A stretch of 22,895 bases of DNA, from positions 1 to 22,895 of IMG/VR virus record IMGVR_UViG_3300042563_001643; one strand, 5' to 3'. The notes below the pieces were generated by a model. That model was not told the origin of the DNA and did no database searches. It worked only from the letters and a program-made list of their open reading frames with translations. Source of the DNA: a virus. This document shows positions 1 to 6,778 of the stretch, piece after piece (within the stretch, counting starts at the first letter, position 1; each line of letters opens with the position of its first letter). A program made the translations under genes and the position numbers.

Positions 1-662
1 ATGTTAAGCTGGTATCCTATTCACAACCCACAGACGAATTTAGAGATTTGGGCATCGATGATGCGCAGGAACTCATTGCGTATTGCGCCCGTGTGTCCAA
101 CCCAAGCAACCAATTTAACTCTGAAACGTCAGAGAAGCTTATACGATACTTGGTCAAGCACCAACACTGGAGCCCACTTGAAATGGTGTCAGCCTGCGTT
201 GAAATCACTACCACCCGTGACATTGCCCGACAGATACTTAGACACAGAAGCTTTAGCTTCCAGGAATTCAGTCAACGCTATGCTGACCCAACTAAAGATC
301 TCAAGTTTGTTACAAGAGAAGCAAGACTGCAAGACCCCAAGAACAGACAGAATAGTGTCGACGTGGAAGATCAACTGTTACAAAATGAATGGTTCCGAGC
401 TCAACAACGAGTCATCTATGCCGCACAACGAGAATACGAGTGGGCTATCGCTAATGGCATAGCCAAGGAACAGGCTCGTGCTGTTCTACCTGAAGGTCTA
501 ATTGAAAGCAGATTGTATATGAACGGCACTCTGCGTTCGTGGATTCACTTTATTGAATTACGTAGTGGTAACGGCACACAGAAAGAGCATCAGTTGATTG
601 CATTGGCCTGCGCCAAAGCCATTGCTGCCATATTTCCAATGAGTGAAAGCCTGGTACAATGA
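1..662 (+). CDS. thyX: FAD-dependent thymidylate synthase ThyX, 5' end cut off by the window
   Basis: ThyX methylates dUMP to dTMP using methylene-tetrahydrofolate and FAD/NADPH. The reading frame enters at base 3 (VKLVSYSQP...) without a start codon in the window, so the gene begins upstream; the ATG at 48 is internal, because the ThyX-like N-terminus lies before it. About 219 codons are visible, near the usual family length. The diagnostic ThyX signature RHRSFSFQEFSQRY (RHRx-S-x4-SxRY type) is encoded around 238-282. The C-terminal part (LRSWIHFIELR, then GTQKEHQ) also fits ThyX. The stop overlaps the next ATG in an ATGA, which suggests translational coupling. Phages often carry thyX to supply thymidylate for replication. 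The identification is strong; only the 5' end is missing. Confidence 0.95.
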   Translation, partial: VKLVSYSQPTDEFRDLGIDDAQELIAYCARVSNPSNQFNSETSEKLIRYLVKHQHWSPLEMVSACVEITTTRDIARQILRHRSFSFQEFSQRYADPTKDLKFVTREARLQDPKNRQNSVDVEDQLLQNEWFRAQQRVIYAAQREYEWAIANGIAKEQARAVLPEGLIESRLYMNGTLRSWIHFIELRSGNGTQKEHQLIALACAKAIAAIFPMSESLVQ

Positions 663-1042
663 AAGAAAAAATTGATCAGTTTTGCAAAAACTACGAGATA
701 CAAATTGTAGATGATCAAAAACGGAGGGCTAGATACCATCCTCCTAAGTATTTTACAGATCCCAGTCGTGCTGATATCATTCGCAATGATATTGTAGACT
801 ACGAAACAGAAAAAGTCTTCACAGTTCAAATACCCGAAAGCCGCTTTCGTGCTCTGATAGAAATGGAACAGAGATTTTTTGGTCTACAAAATCATCGTTA
901 CAGCGATGCTGATATGTTTGCCATGCTTATGGAAAAGGAGCGTGAAGAAAGTTGGCATAGGCAGTCAAACACGGCTGTCCAAAAAGCCTACGAACAGTAT
1001 AGTTTGATGCTTAATTTGTCAGGCTACCAAAGAAAAATATAA
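659..1042 (+). CDS. hypothetical phage protein, 127 aa
   Basis: I do not recognise this gene. It encodes a 127-residue charged, soluble-looking protein with no signal peptide or membrane segment. The N-terminal half is basic (QKRRARYHPPKYF) and the C-terminal half is rich in Glu, Arg and Gln and probably helical (EMEQRFFGLQ, MEKEREESWHRQ). The start is chosen because ATG 659 forms a four-base ATGA overlap with the thyX stop, so the two are probably one transcript and translationally coupled. The next gene starts two bases after its stop. Being co-transcribed with thyX does not by itself give a function. Confidence 0.75.
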   Translation: MKEKIDQFCKNYEIQIVDDQKRRARYHPPKYFTDPSRADIIRNDIVDYETEKVFTVQIPESRFRALIEMEQRFFGLQNHRYSDADMFAMLMEKEREESWHRQSNTAVQKAYEQYSLMLNLSGYQRKI

Positions 1043-1043
1043 A

Positions 1044-1397
1044 ATGAATGAAGTGCAGATAGTATCAGCTTGTCTGGCATTCTTAGTTCTATGTGGAGCA
1101 GTATACGGCCACATAGGATTTGCCAAAATGAAAGAATGTTATGGTATGTGGTTTACAAAGGAATATTGGACTGACTATAATACTGTAGAGTTTGCCAGTT
1201 GGGCGGCCAAAGCCTGTATCATTATCCCCGGATTGATATTTGGTATTAGTATTTGGTGGTTGTATTTCTTCACCTTAGCAACGAGTCTAACACTTATTTG
1301 GGCCAGTGAAAAGAAACTATTACCAACTCTTGTAGGATTCAATACCATTTGGGTTTGGATCAGCTGTATGGTATTATCCCAAAATCTTATAAAATAA
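1044..1397 (+). CDS. small membrane protein, about four helices
   Basis: This is a 117-residue hydrophobic protein. Likely membrane segments lie at about residues 5-22, 55-75, 77-90 and 94-113, separated by short loops; the loop around 27-50 (FAKMKECYGMWFTKEYWTDY) is polar and aromatic. There is no cleavable signal peptide and I recognise no family. It follows the preceding gene by one base and precedes a strong promoter region, so it is probably the last gene of the thyX transcript. It probably sits in the inner membrane of the infected cell; a holin or superinfection-exclusion role is possible but unsupported. Confidence 0.75.
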   Translation: MNEVQIVSACLAFLVLCGAVYGHIGFAKMKECYGMWFTKEYWTDYNTVEFASWAAKACIIIPGLIFGISIWWLYFFTLATSLTLIWASEKKLLPTLVGFNTIWVWISCMVLSQNLIK

Positions 1398-1400
1398 AAC

Positions 1401-1416
1401 GATTCAAAAAAGAATC
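1401..1416. repeat. short inverted repeat just upstream of a -35 box
   Basis: GATTC (1401-1405) and GAATC (1412-1416) are separated by six A residues and end four bases before the -35 hexamer at 1420. It could be a weak transcription stop for the thyX transcript or a protein-binding site next to the promoter. Five-base arms this rich in A/T can arise by chance. Confidence 0.3.
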
Positions 1417-1419
1417 TTA

Positions 1420-1448
1420 TTGACAGGTTTCTAAAAAGATAGTATAAT
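1420..1448 (+). promoter_or_regulatory. perfect sigma70-type promoter P1
   Basis: TTGACA at 1420-1425 and TATAAT at 1443-1448 are both full consensus hexamers with the optimal 17-bp spacer. The site lies in the 81-bp gap before the ATG at 1479. Transcription would start near 1455, giving a leader of about 24 nt. It would be read by the host sigma70 holoenzyme and is probably an early promoter. The small inverted repeat TGTTCAACA (1454-1462) covers the expected start point. Confidence 0.9.
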
Positions 1449-1478
1449 TAAGTTGTTCAACAGAGAAAATATACTATT

Positions 1479-2315
1479 ATGGCACAACATACACGTTACT
1501 GGAGTTGCAGTCCTTTTGCAGACTGGGTTCGAGGCACACCTAAGAAGGATGCTCTAACTTCAGACGGATGGGCCGAATGGGAAGATGAAGCCAAACGCTA
1601 TCATCCTGTCCGTTACTGGTTAGCCGAAGAGGGTCTAGGCTACGTCCAGGATTTTGTAACTTGGCCTGTAAGGAAACTATATGATATCAAGTACTACATT
1701 AACAACCGTTGGGTTAGCCGCACTCATAGCCTTACCGCTCATCCCAGGGATATTAAGCCTGGCCAGTGGCAGGACGTGGGGAACCGCTTTCTGCCTTGCC
1801 TATTCAATGAGCTGGTTGATTTTGTTGAGATAGAATCAGCTTGGAGTCACATTGCTTGGAGTGATGCCAAAGACAAAGCAAAGTACAATGCTCCATTTTG
1901 GGCAAGTGGTTGGTTCCGTTGGCGTGTGTGGCGTTGTCCTCAAGCTGGACTTGATCACTTAGATTGGGCAATGACACTGACTAACACTGACTGGTGCGAA
2001 CCTGATCATCCAGAATATGGTAAGCCTACTGGACAAGCAGTTCGTGCTAAAGAAATCAAAGAACTTTACACTTGGTGGACTGTAACTCGTCCTGCTCGTC
2101 CTGATGCTTACGATGCCAGTGGTTGGACTGAATACTGCGAACAGGCTAGAATTCTCAACGGTGGCAGATTGTTTGGCAGCAAGAAGACTCCTGAACTTGA
2201 AAAATTGAGCGACAAGTCACACAAGCTACTTCAGAAGATTGAAGCCGCATACGAAAAAGAAGATGAAGCCATGATGATTCGTTTGATCAAAGCAAGAGAT
2301 AGTCTATGGACATGA
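1479..2315 (+). CDS. tryptophan-rich hypothetical phage protein, 278 aa
   Basis: I recognise no functional family. The 278-residue protein contains 20 Trp residues (about 7%), spread over the first 220 residues, with motifs such as WASGWFRWRVWRCPQ and YTWWTVTRPARP, and many Tyr and Phe. The last 50 residues differ: Lys/Glu-rich and helical (ELEKLSDKSHKLLQKIEAAYEKEDEAMMIRLIKARD). There is no signal peptide or clear membrane helix. It is the first gene behind perfect promoter P1, so it is probably expressed early and strongly. No strong Shine-Dalgarno is visible (only AGAGAAAA upstream of ATG 1479). Its end overlaps the next gene. Confidence 0.8.
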   Translation: MAQHTRYWSCSPFADWVRGTPKKDALTSDGWAEWEDEAKRYHPVRYWLAEEGLGYVQDFVTWPVRKLYDIKYYINNRWVSRTHSLTAHPRDIKPGQWQDVGNRFLPCLFNELVDFVEIESAWSHIAWSDAKDKAKYNAPFWASGWFRWRVWRCPQAGLDHLDWAMTLTNTDWCEPDHPEYGKPTGQAVRAKEIKELYTWWTVTRPARPDAYDASGWTEYCEQARILNGGRLFGSKKTPELEKLSDKSHKLLQKIEAAYEKEDEAMMIRLIKARDSLWT

Positions 2316-2641
2316 TAGCCGAAACCCCAGCCAGAGGTATTTTAAAAGTTAACGAGTGGGGCTCCTCTAAGATGTACAAGGTTGTCTGCGAATGTGGCTC
2401 CGATGATTGTACACATACCATTGATATAGAAGCAGAAGACACAGGCGTAACTGTAACAATTTATACCACAACTAGAACCAACTTTTGGTCTATGTCACGT
2501 TGGAAACACATATGGACATTGTTAGTCAACGGCCATGTAGACTTTGAAACCAATATACATTTGTCAGAACAATCTGCTCTCAATTACGGTGAAACATTAA
2601 AACAAGCTGTGCAAGATGTCAAAAATTTCAAGAAGCCCTGA
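2312..2641 (+). CDS. hypothetical phage protein with CxCxxxxC motif
   Basis: A small soluble protein of about 109 residues. I prefer ATG 2312, which makes an ATGA overlap with the upstream stop; an in-frame ATG at 2306 would add two residues. A Cys cluster VCECGSDDCTHTIDIEA near residues 25-40 could bind a metal or just be a surface loop; the motif continues into beta-strand-like sequence (GVTVTIYTTT) and a Trp-rich stretch (FWSMSRWKHIWTLL). I recognise no named domain. It belongs to the P1 transcript, and its end overlaps the next gene by 26 nt. Confidence 0.7.
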   Translation: MIAETPARGILKVNEWGSSKMYKVVCECGSDDCTHTIDIEAEDTGVTVTIYTTTRTNFWSMSRWKHIWTLLVNGHVDFETNIHLSEQSALNYGETLKQAVQDVKNFKKP

Positions 2642-3182
2642 ACGGCACACCTTTCAAAAAGAACAATACATAGAACGAATGAAAGAAAACGGTGAAGCTG
2701 TGAACGAAGACTATCTGGCTATGTATGACTCCTATGCGGAACAGCACGATGCCAAATTTCAAGATCCAGCAAGTCGCATTGAAAATATGGAATACGATCT
2801 ATTGACCACTGATTGGATTCTAGAAAAAGTTCGAGAAAGCGATGTTTATGCTCAAAATCTCTATGCGTCAATGTGTAATAGAGATTTTATCAAATATGAT
2901 GTTATGCCAATCCTAAAGAATCAACGCTGGTCGTGCAGTTGGAGATACGCTGGCGGTATTGTTGCCGATATGCGGCAAGCGGGTGACTACATTGATTGGT
3001 ACTGTAGTGGCATTCGGGGTGAGCGACTAACCGAAGAAGAATTTCAAAAACTATCACTAGAACAACAAGCTAAGGCAAAGGAATACGATGCTTATGTTGG
3101 GGAAGGTGTAGTTACCGATGAGATCCGAGAGGATCTGTTTCGTCTGGGCTGGGTAGTCCAAGACGACGAAATGGACGAATAA
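2616..3182 (+). CDS. hypothetical phage protein, 188 aa
   Basis: A 188-residue acidic protein without membrane segments. The N-terminal third is charged and helical (FQKEQYIERMKENGEAV). The most distinctive stretch is the central NQRWSCSWRYAGGIVADMR followed by GDYIDWYCSG, which I recall as typical of uncharacterised T4-like marine phage proteins, but no function is known to me. The C-terminus is very acidic (VVQDDEMDE). The start at 2616 lies 26 nt inside the preceding gene; an internal ATG at 2679 is an alternative but would lose a plausible N-terminus. It is the third gene of the P1 operon. Confidence 0.7.
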   Translation: MSKISRSPERHTFQKEQYIERMKENGEAVNEDYLAMYDSYAEQHDAKFQDPASRIENMEYDLLTTDWILEKVRESDVYAQNLYASMCNRDFIKYDVMPILKNQRWSCSWRYAGGIVADMRQAGDYIDWYCSGIRGERLTEEEFQKLSLEQQAKAKEYDAYVGEGVVTDEIREDLFRLGWVVQDDEMDE

Positions 3183-3205
3183 CCAAAAGGAGAACACTGT
3201 CCAAA

Positions 3206-3400
3206 ATGAACTGGGAACTTTATGAAGTATGGGCCGAGGACGAAGCTGGCCAAGAAGAGTTGATCGAAACAACTAACAGCCGCAAGCAGGCTTTTGAAAT
3301 TGCTCAGACTCAATTAGATTTGGGTTATCATGCCAGCATTGTCTATTTGGAAAACGAAGAAGGCGATCTGGAAAAGGTCAAAAGATTTGAACACGGTTGA
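3206..3400 (+). CDS. small acidic hypothetical protein, 64 aa
   Basis: A 64-residue acidic protein (MNWELYEVWAEDEAGQEELIE...) with an alpha/beta feel: a strand (YEVWAE), a helix (SRKQAFEIAQTQLDLG) and a strand (ASIVYLEN). A purine-rich AAAAGGAGA lies at 3185-3193, about 12 nt before ATG 3206, a longer spacing than usual. It ends at 3400, so the -35 hexamer of the next promoter overlaps its stop codon. It is probably the last gene of the P1 operon. I do not recognise a family. Confidence 0.65.
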   Translation: MNWELYEVWAEDEAGQEELIETTNSRKQAFEIAQTQLDLGYHASIVYLENEEGDLEKVKRFEHG

Positions 3401-3425
3401 CAATCCCAGTAAATGGTGTTATAAT
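3397..3425 (+). promoter_or_regulatory. perfect sigma70-type promoter P2
   Basis: TTGACA at 3397-3402 and TATAAT at 3420-3425 are full consensus with a 17-bp spacer. The -35 box overlaps the stop codon of the preceding gene. The predicted start point near 3432 leaves a leader of about 24 nt before ATG 3456. An inverted repeat, GTGTTA (3416-3421) and TAACAC (3438-3443), brackets the -10 and start point, and TGTTTAACA (3434-3442) resembles TGTTCAACA at the same place in P1. Confidence 0.9.
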
Positions 3426-3445
3426 ATAAGTATTGTTTAACACAC

Positions 3446-3450
3446 TGGAG
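3446..3450 (+). promoter_or_regulatory. Shine-Dalgarno that decides the start at 3456
   Basis: TGGAG at 3446-3450 lies five bases before ATG 3456 and overlaps the alternative GTG at 3450. This favours the ATG as the start of the 390-residue gene. Confidence 0.6.
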
Positions 3451-3455
3451 TGAAA

Positions 3456-4628
3456 ATGGCTACTAACGCAAAACATTTAGCAGAAGTTCGTGCAAAGAAA
3501 GGTCGTGACTTTAGCCCAAAATGGGAAGGACACGAAACCTGGGATACTAATCAATTCTTGCGTCAATTTCATAGTGCTATGGCCTGGTATCGGTTGGAAA
3601 GTTCTGCCAAAGAACTTAAACCTAAGGTCATAGATTGGATGAGTCAACAAGGCTGTACCAAAGAAGATATTTCTGCATTTAAGAAAACCAAGGACAATCG
3701 TTGCGGGATGACAATGGGAGCCGTTGCAGCCTGCTTGCTTAAGGGTATGCCTAGTGTACGTGACGAGTTTAATGACGGTCGAGACACTGCGGTTTGGTTG
3801 AGAGCCCGTATCAACGAAGTTATTGAACAAGGTCGAGACGATCTAGATGACAGCGACGAAGTTGTAGAAGTTAAAAAAGACGTATATGTTCCTAGTATCC
3901 AAGAAAGACTTCGTGAAGTATCGTTGGGAATGACTGAGGAAATCGAAACAGCCATCGAAGCGTTTCAAACTGATCCCGAAACATTTGATCCAAAAGCATT
4001 TAAAGTGCTGAACTTGCTCAAGGCAAAACAGGCCAAGGCAGCTCACGCTCGAATCATTCGTGATTTTTATTCTCGAAATCTTACAGAACTACTTGAACTT
4101 GCCAGTGGTCAGGCTGACGAGCAGTTGAAAGAAGGATATAGTCATCGTAGCAAGAAACAGATTAAATCCTTTATTGCATTTTTGCAAGAAATTGAAAGTG
4201 CCTGCAATATGTTAATGCAAGAGGCCAAGGTTAACAAGAAGCCCCGTGCTAAAAAGGCTGTGAGTAAAGACAAGATTATTGCCAAACTCAAGTACAAGAA
4301 GAGCGACGAGCCTCTCAAACTGGTTAGCGTTAACCCTGCAGACATTATTGGTGCTCAGGAATTGTGGATTTTTAACAGTAAAACACGTAAACTTGGCAAG
4401 TATGTAGCCGCTGAGTTTCAAGAACTTGGTATTAAAGGTACTACTATCACAGGTTTTAGTGAAATGAAATCAGTGCAAAAGACTTTGCGTAAGCCTGCAG
4501 AACAACTCAAGGCTTTTAAAGAGGCCGGTAAAGTAGCTCTGCGTAAGTTCTTAGAAGATATCAACGCAGTCGATACTAAAATGAACGGGCGTATCAACGA
4601 AGAAATTATGTTGTTAAAGGTTGTATAA
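3456..4628 (+). CDS. Lys-rich hypothetical phage protein, 390 aa
   Basis: A 390-residue, helix-rich, soluble protein behind promoter P2. The N-terminal third contains GHETWDTNQFLRQFHSAMAWY and a Cys/Met-rich loop. An acidic stretch (GRDDLDDSDEVVEVKKD, about residues 126-142) is followed by long amphipathic helices (about 150-245), a basic linker (KVNKKPRAKKAVSKDKIIAKLKYKK, about 250-275) and a C-terminal domain with VNPADIIGAQELWIFNSKTRK and NGRINEEIMLLKVV. I recall similar uncharacterised proteins in T4-like marine phages but know no function. The basic linker could contact nucleic acid. ATG 3456 is preferred to GTG 3450 because a Shine-Dalgarno sits in front of it. It is probably a single-gene early transcript. 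Confidence 0.8.
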   Translation: MATNAKHLAEVRAKKGRDFSPKWEGHETWDTNQFLRQFHSAMAWYRLESSAKELKPKVIDWMSQQGCTKEDISAFKKTKDNRCGMTMGAVAACLLKGMPSVRDEFNDGRDTAVWLRARINEVIEQGRDDLDDSDEVVEVKKDVYVPSIQERLREVSLGMTEEIETAIEAFQTDPETFDPKAFKVLNLLKAKQAKAAHARIIRDFYSRNLTELLELASGQADEQLKEGYSHRSKKQIKSFIAFLQEIESACNMLMQEAKVNKKPRAKKAVSKDKIIAKLKYKKSDEPLKLVSVNPADIIGAQELWIFNSKTRKLGKYVAAEFQELGIKGTTITGFSEMKSVQKTLRKPAEQLKAFKEAGKVALRKFLEDINAVDTKMNGRINEEIMLLKVV

Positions 4629-4645
4629 TAATTCAGTGAGAGTTT

Positions 4646-4653
4646 GATAAATA
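4646..4653 (+). promoter_or_regulatory. late-type promoter box GATAAATA
   Basis: GATAAATA matches the T4-like marine phage late promoter pattern NATAAATA exactly. It lies in the 30-bp gap after the 390-residue gene, and the next ATG (4659) begins five bases after the box, about where late transcription would start, so the message may be almost leaderless. Confidence 0.6.
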
Positions 4654-4658
4654 CTGAT

Positions 4659-5537
4659 ATGAATAATACCAATATCGATCAAACTCTAACTGAATTCAAC
4701 GATGCTTTTAAAGCACTGTTGGAACAGGCACATCGACCTGTTGCTCAGGAAATTACAGAATTTATAGAATTTCGTGCCAAAGACGGTGGCAAAAATAACG
4801 GCAAGGGAATTCTTTGGTTTGGTGAAGGCAATGTAAAACAATTTGTCTACAATGAAAAGCCAGATAGATTTTTCTCATCCGAGCACATTGAACTATTTAA
4901 AGATCGCACATTGATTATTGGCGGAGTGCCAATTCTCAGTTCTACAGAACTGGGCACGTCTGTAACAAAGAGTAATCTACGTGAATTAGGAAGACTACGA
5001 GGATTGATTGTAGACGGTTCAATGGTAATCGATCAATATGTCTATTACAATAAAGAAAATAATAGACTGGGACTAGGTACCGACACACCAAATGCAGGAT
5101 TATCTGTAGTACAAGACGGTATCGAAGTTGTGCTTGGAACCAAAGATCAAACACGAGGCATGGTAGGTACTCATGCTAGCACGCCTTTTGACATTATCAC
5201 AGATAACACAGCTAGAATAAGTGTATCATCCAATGGAAATATACAGTTAGGCAGTACTGAACAAGCTCCTATTCAGGTGGCAATTCACGGAAAATTAAGC
5301 ATTGGAGTTAGAAATCCTGATCCAAATGTTGATTTACACGTGAACGGATCAATAAGATTTAACGGACATCTGCAGTCATATGCAAGCACACCTCCGGACT
5401 ATGGGGCATATACTCGAGGTGATATAATTTGGAATTCAGAACCAGAAATTAAAACGTATATAGGTTGGGTATGTGCAAAATCTGGTGTGCCGGGAACTTG
5501 GTTACCATTCGGAGAAATCAAAGAAAGAGATAGATGA
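4659..5537 (+). CDS. fibre-like structural protein, 292 aa
   Basis: Probably a virion tail-fibre or other appendage protein. The N-terminal ~100 residues are helical and then mixed; from about residue 115 the sequence becomes beta-rich with the phage fibre motifs NNRLGLGTDTPNAGLSV, NGNIQLGSTEQAP and LSIGVRNPDPNVDLHVNGS (IGxGTxxPxxxLHVNG type). The C-terminus (RGDIIWNSEPEIKTYIGWVC ... PGTWLPFGEI) resembles the small terminal domain common in phage fibre and surface proteins. The start is ATG 4659; an in-frame TTG at 4644 would overlap the late box and is unlikely. No good Shine-Dalgarno is visible. The stop overlaps the next gene in an ATGA. The late box fits a structural role. Confidence 0.75.
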   Translation: MNNTNIDQTLTEFNDAFKALLEQAHRPVAQEITEFIEFRAKDGGKNNGKGILWFGEGNVKQFVYNEKPDRFFSSEHIELFKDRTLIIGGVPILSSTELGTSVTKSNLRELGRLRGLIVDGSMVIDQYVYYNKENNRLGLGTDTPNAGLSVVQDGIEVVLGTKDQTRGMVGTHASTPFDIITDNTARISVSSNGNIQLGSTEQAPIQVAIHGKLSIGVRNPDPNVDLHVNGSIRFNGHLQSYASTPPDYGAYTRGDIIWNSEPEIKTYIGWVCAKSGVPGTWLPFGEIKERDR

Positions 5538-6169
5538 TACCCAATTCTGTACTAGTCATAGGCAATGGCGAAAGTCGTGGTTCTATTAATATACAAAATT
5601 TACTAGGTAACATATCATTGGTAGGATGTAATGCCATACATAGAGACGCTGTGGTTAATCATCTTATTTGCTGTGATGAACGTATGGTGAGAGAAGCTGT
5701 AGAGAATCCAAACACAGCTTCAACATTTATATATGTTCGAGAACACGCATATCAATGGTTTCGAAAGGTGCAAAAGCACAAAAATATAATTCTATTACCT
5801 GATATCCCCGATCAAGAACACAATAGAATTGACCAACCAAGAAACTGGGGCAGTGGAACTTATGCATTACTGGTTGCTTCTCAGTTGCCAGATATTAAAA
5901 AAATTTATCTATTAGGTTTTGACCTGTATGGTAATGCCAATTTAGTAAACAATCTTTATAAAAATACAAAAAATTATTCTGCCGGAGGATCACACTCAAT
6001 TGATCCTAGCTATTGGATATGGCAAGCAGCTAAGGTATTCAAATTGTTTCCCACTATAGAATATAATATTGTAAATCATGACAATTGGCTAATGCCGCTG
6101 GAATGGAAAAAATCTAATGTTGAGTTTCTCAGCATAGAAAATTTTAAGAATCAGTTGCATAACAGTTAA
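5534..6169 (+). CDS. Rossmann-like, possible glycosyltransferase / MptE (DUF115)-like protein
   Basis: A 211-residue soluble protein. It opens with a nucleotide-binding-like strand-loop, SVLVIGNGESRGSI (residues 4-17), followed by LVGCNAIHRDAVVNHLICCDERMV. Further on, RNWGSGTYALLVASQL and KKIYLLGFDLYG (about 103-135) are the pattern I associate with GT29/GT42-like sialyltransferases and the DUF115/MptE Rossmann family. No precise substrate can be named. The gene is markedly AT-rich (about 25-28% G+C on sampled lines 5881-6000), unlike many neighbours, which suggests separate acquisition. ATG 5534 overlaps the preceding fibre-like gene by four bases, so it may glycosylate the fibre or host surface; this is inference. 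Confidence 0.65.
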   Translation: MIPNSVLVIGNGESRGSINIQNLLGNISLVGCNAIHRDAVVNHLICCDERMVREAVENPNTASTFIYVREHAYQWFRKVQKHKNIILLPDIPDQEHNRIDQPRNWGSGTYALLVASQLPDIKKIYLLGFDLYGNANLVNNLYKNTKNYSAGGSHSIDPSYWIWQAAKVFKLFPTIEYNIVNHDNWLMPLEWKKSNVEFLSIENFKNQLHNS

Positions 6170-6183
6170 ATAGACTGTATACT
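6155..6183 (+). promoter_or_regulatory. weak candidate promoter before the queD-like gene
   Basis: Two overlapping signals are present: TTGCAT (6155-6160) with TATACT (6178-6183) at 17-bp spacing, and GTTAAATA (6165-6172), one mismatch from the late box NATAAATA. Either would give a leader of about 90 nt before ATG 6272. The following leader holds AGCGG/CCGCT arms around 6190-6220 but no convincing terminator or riboswitch. Confidence 0.3.
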
Positions 6184-6257
6184 AAAACTTAGCGGACTTT
6201 TTACGTCATTCATCCCGCTTTATAAACTCTGCATGTCGTCAAACTTGCTACCTTAAT

Positions 6258-6264
6258 AAAGGAG
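6258..6264 (+). promoter_or_regulatory. strong Shine-Dalgarno AAAGGAG
   Basis: AAAGGAG with a 7-nt spacer to ATG 6272 fixes the start of the QueD-like gene and is one of the best ribosome sites in the window. Confidence 0.75.
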
Positions 6265-6271
6265 ACTAGAG

Positions 6272-6778
6272 ATGGCAAATCTACAACCCGTACTTTATAA
6301 GTACACTTCGACAAAAGAATATCACGATGCATTTCCCTGTGCTTACAGGCAATGGCGTAGTGATAGTCACTGTAATCTAATTCACGGCTATTCATTTAGT
6401 ATGAAATTTTACTTTGGCACCAACGACCTGGATGTCCGCAATTGGGCGGCTGACTATGGTGGTTTGAAAGAACTAAAGAAAACACTAGAGGATCAATTTG
6501 ATCATACCCTTATCGTAGCACAAGACGATCCTCAACTTGAAGTATTCAAAATGCTACAAGAAAAGAACATGGCCAAGATTGTTGTCCTACCTGCACTCGG
6601 ATGTGAAGCACTGAGTGATATGCTCTACAAGTATGTGAATGGTGTTTACATTCCAGAAATGTGGGGACCAGGCGAGGCTGCTAGACTTTGGTGCTATCGT
6701 GTAGAAGTGCGTGAAACACAGGCTAATATGGCATTCCGTGAAGGTCACCGCGAATGGAATGAGGATCTATTTGCGTGA
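6272..6778 (+). CDS. queD: 6-pyruvoyl-tetrahydropterin synthase / QueD-like protein
   Basis: Member of the PTPS/QueD fold, whose bacterial enzymes make 6-carboxy-tetrahydropterin on the 7-deazaguanine (queuosine/preQ0) route, or tetrahydropterins. The 168 residues include the catalytic-type Cys34 (SHCNLIHGYSF), the ADYGGLKELKK motif (60-70), the Asp77-His78 pair (QFDHTLIV) and Glu148 (VEVRET), all in family order. It is odd that two of the three usual zinc histidines look replaced: the AAHRL region reads CAYRQ (Tyr25) and HGH reads HGY (Tyr40). It is longer than typical bacterial QueD (about 120). No queC, queE or folE is visible nearby, so the product is uncertain: a DNA-modification precursor or a pterin. 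Its tga overlaps the next gene's GTG start. Confidence 0.8.
   Translation: MANLQPVLYKYTSTKEYHDAFPCAYRQWRSDSHCNLIHGYSFSMKFYFGTNDLDVRNWAADYGGLKELKKTLEDQFDHTLIVAQDDPQLEVFKMLQEKNMAKIVVLPALGCEALSDMLYKYVNGVYIPEMWGPGEAARLWCYRVEVRETQANMAFREGHREWNEDLFA

Noticed and set aside
3057-3313. Two overlapping minus-strand frames
   Set aside because: They are antisense to the 188- and 64-residue genes, which have plausible starts and operon spacing; the minus frames have none.
4644-4658. TTG start extending the fibre-like gene by five codons
   Set aside because: The extension covers the late-type box GATAAATA, and ATG 4659 is the better start.
6170-6271. Possible riboswitch (such as preQ1) or terminator before the QueD-like gene
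   Set aside because: Only five-base AGCGG/CCGCT arms with a long loop were seen; no preQ1 consensus and no T-run after a strong stem.
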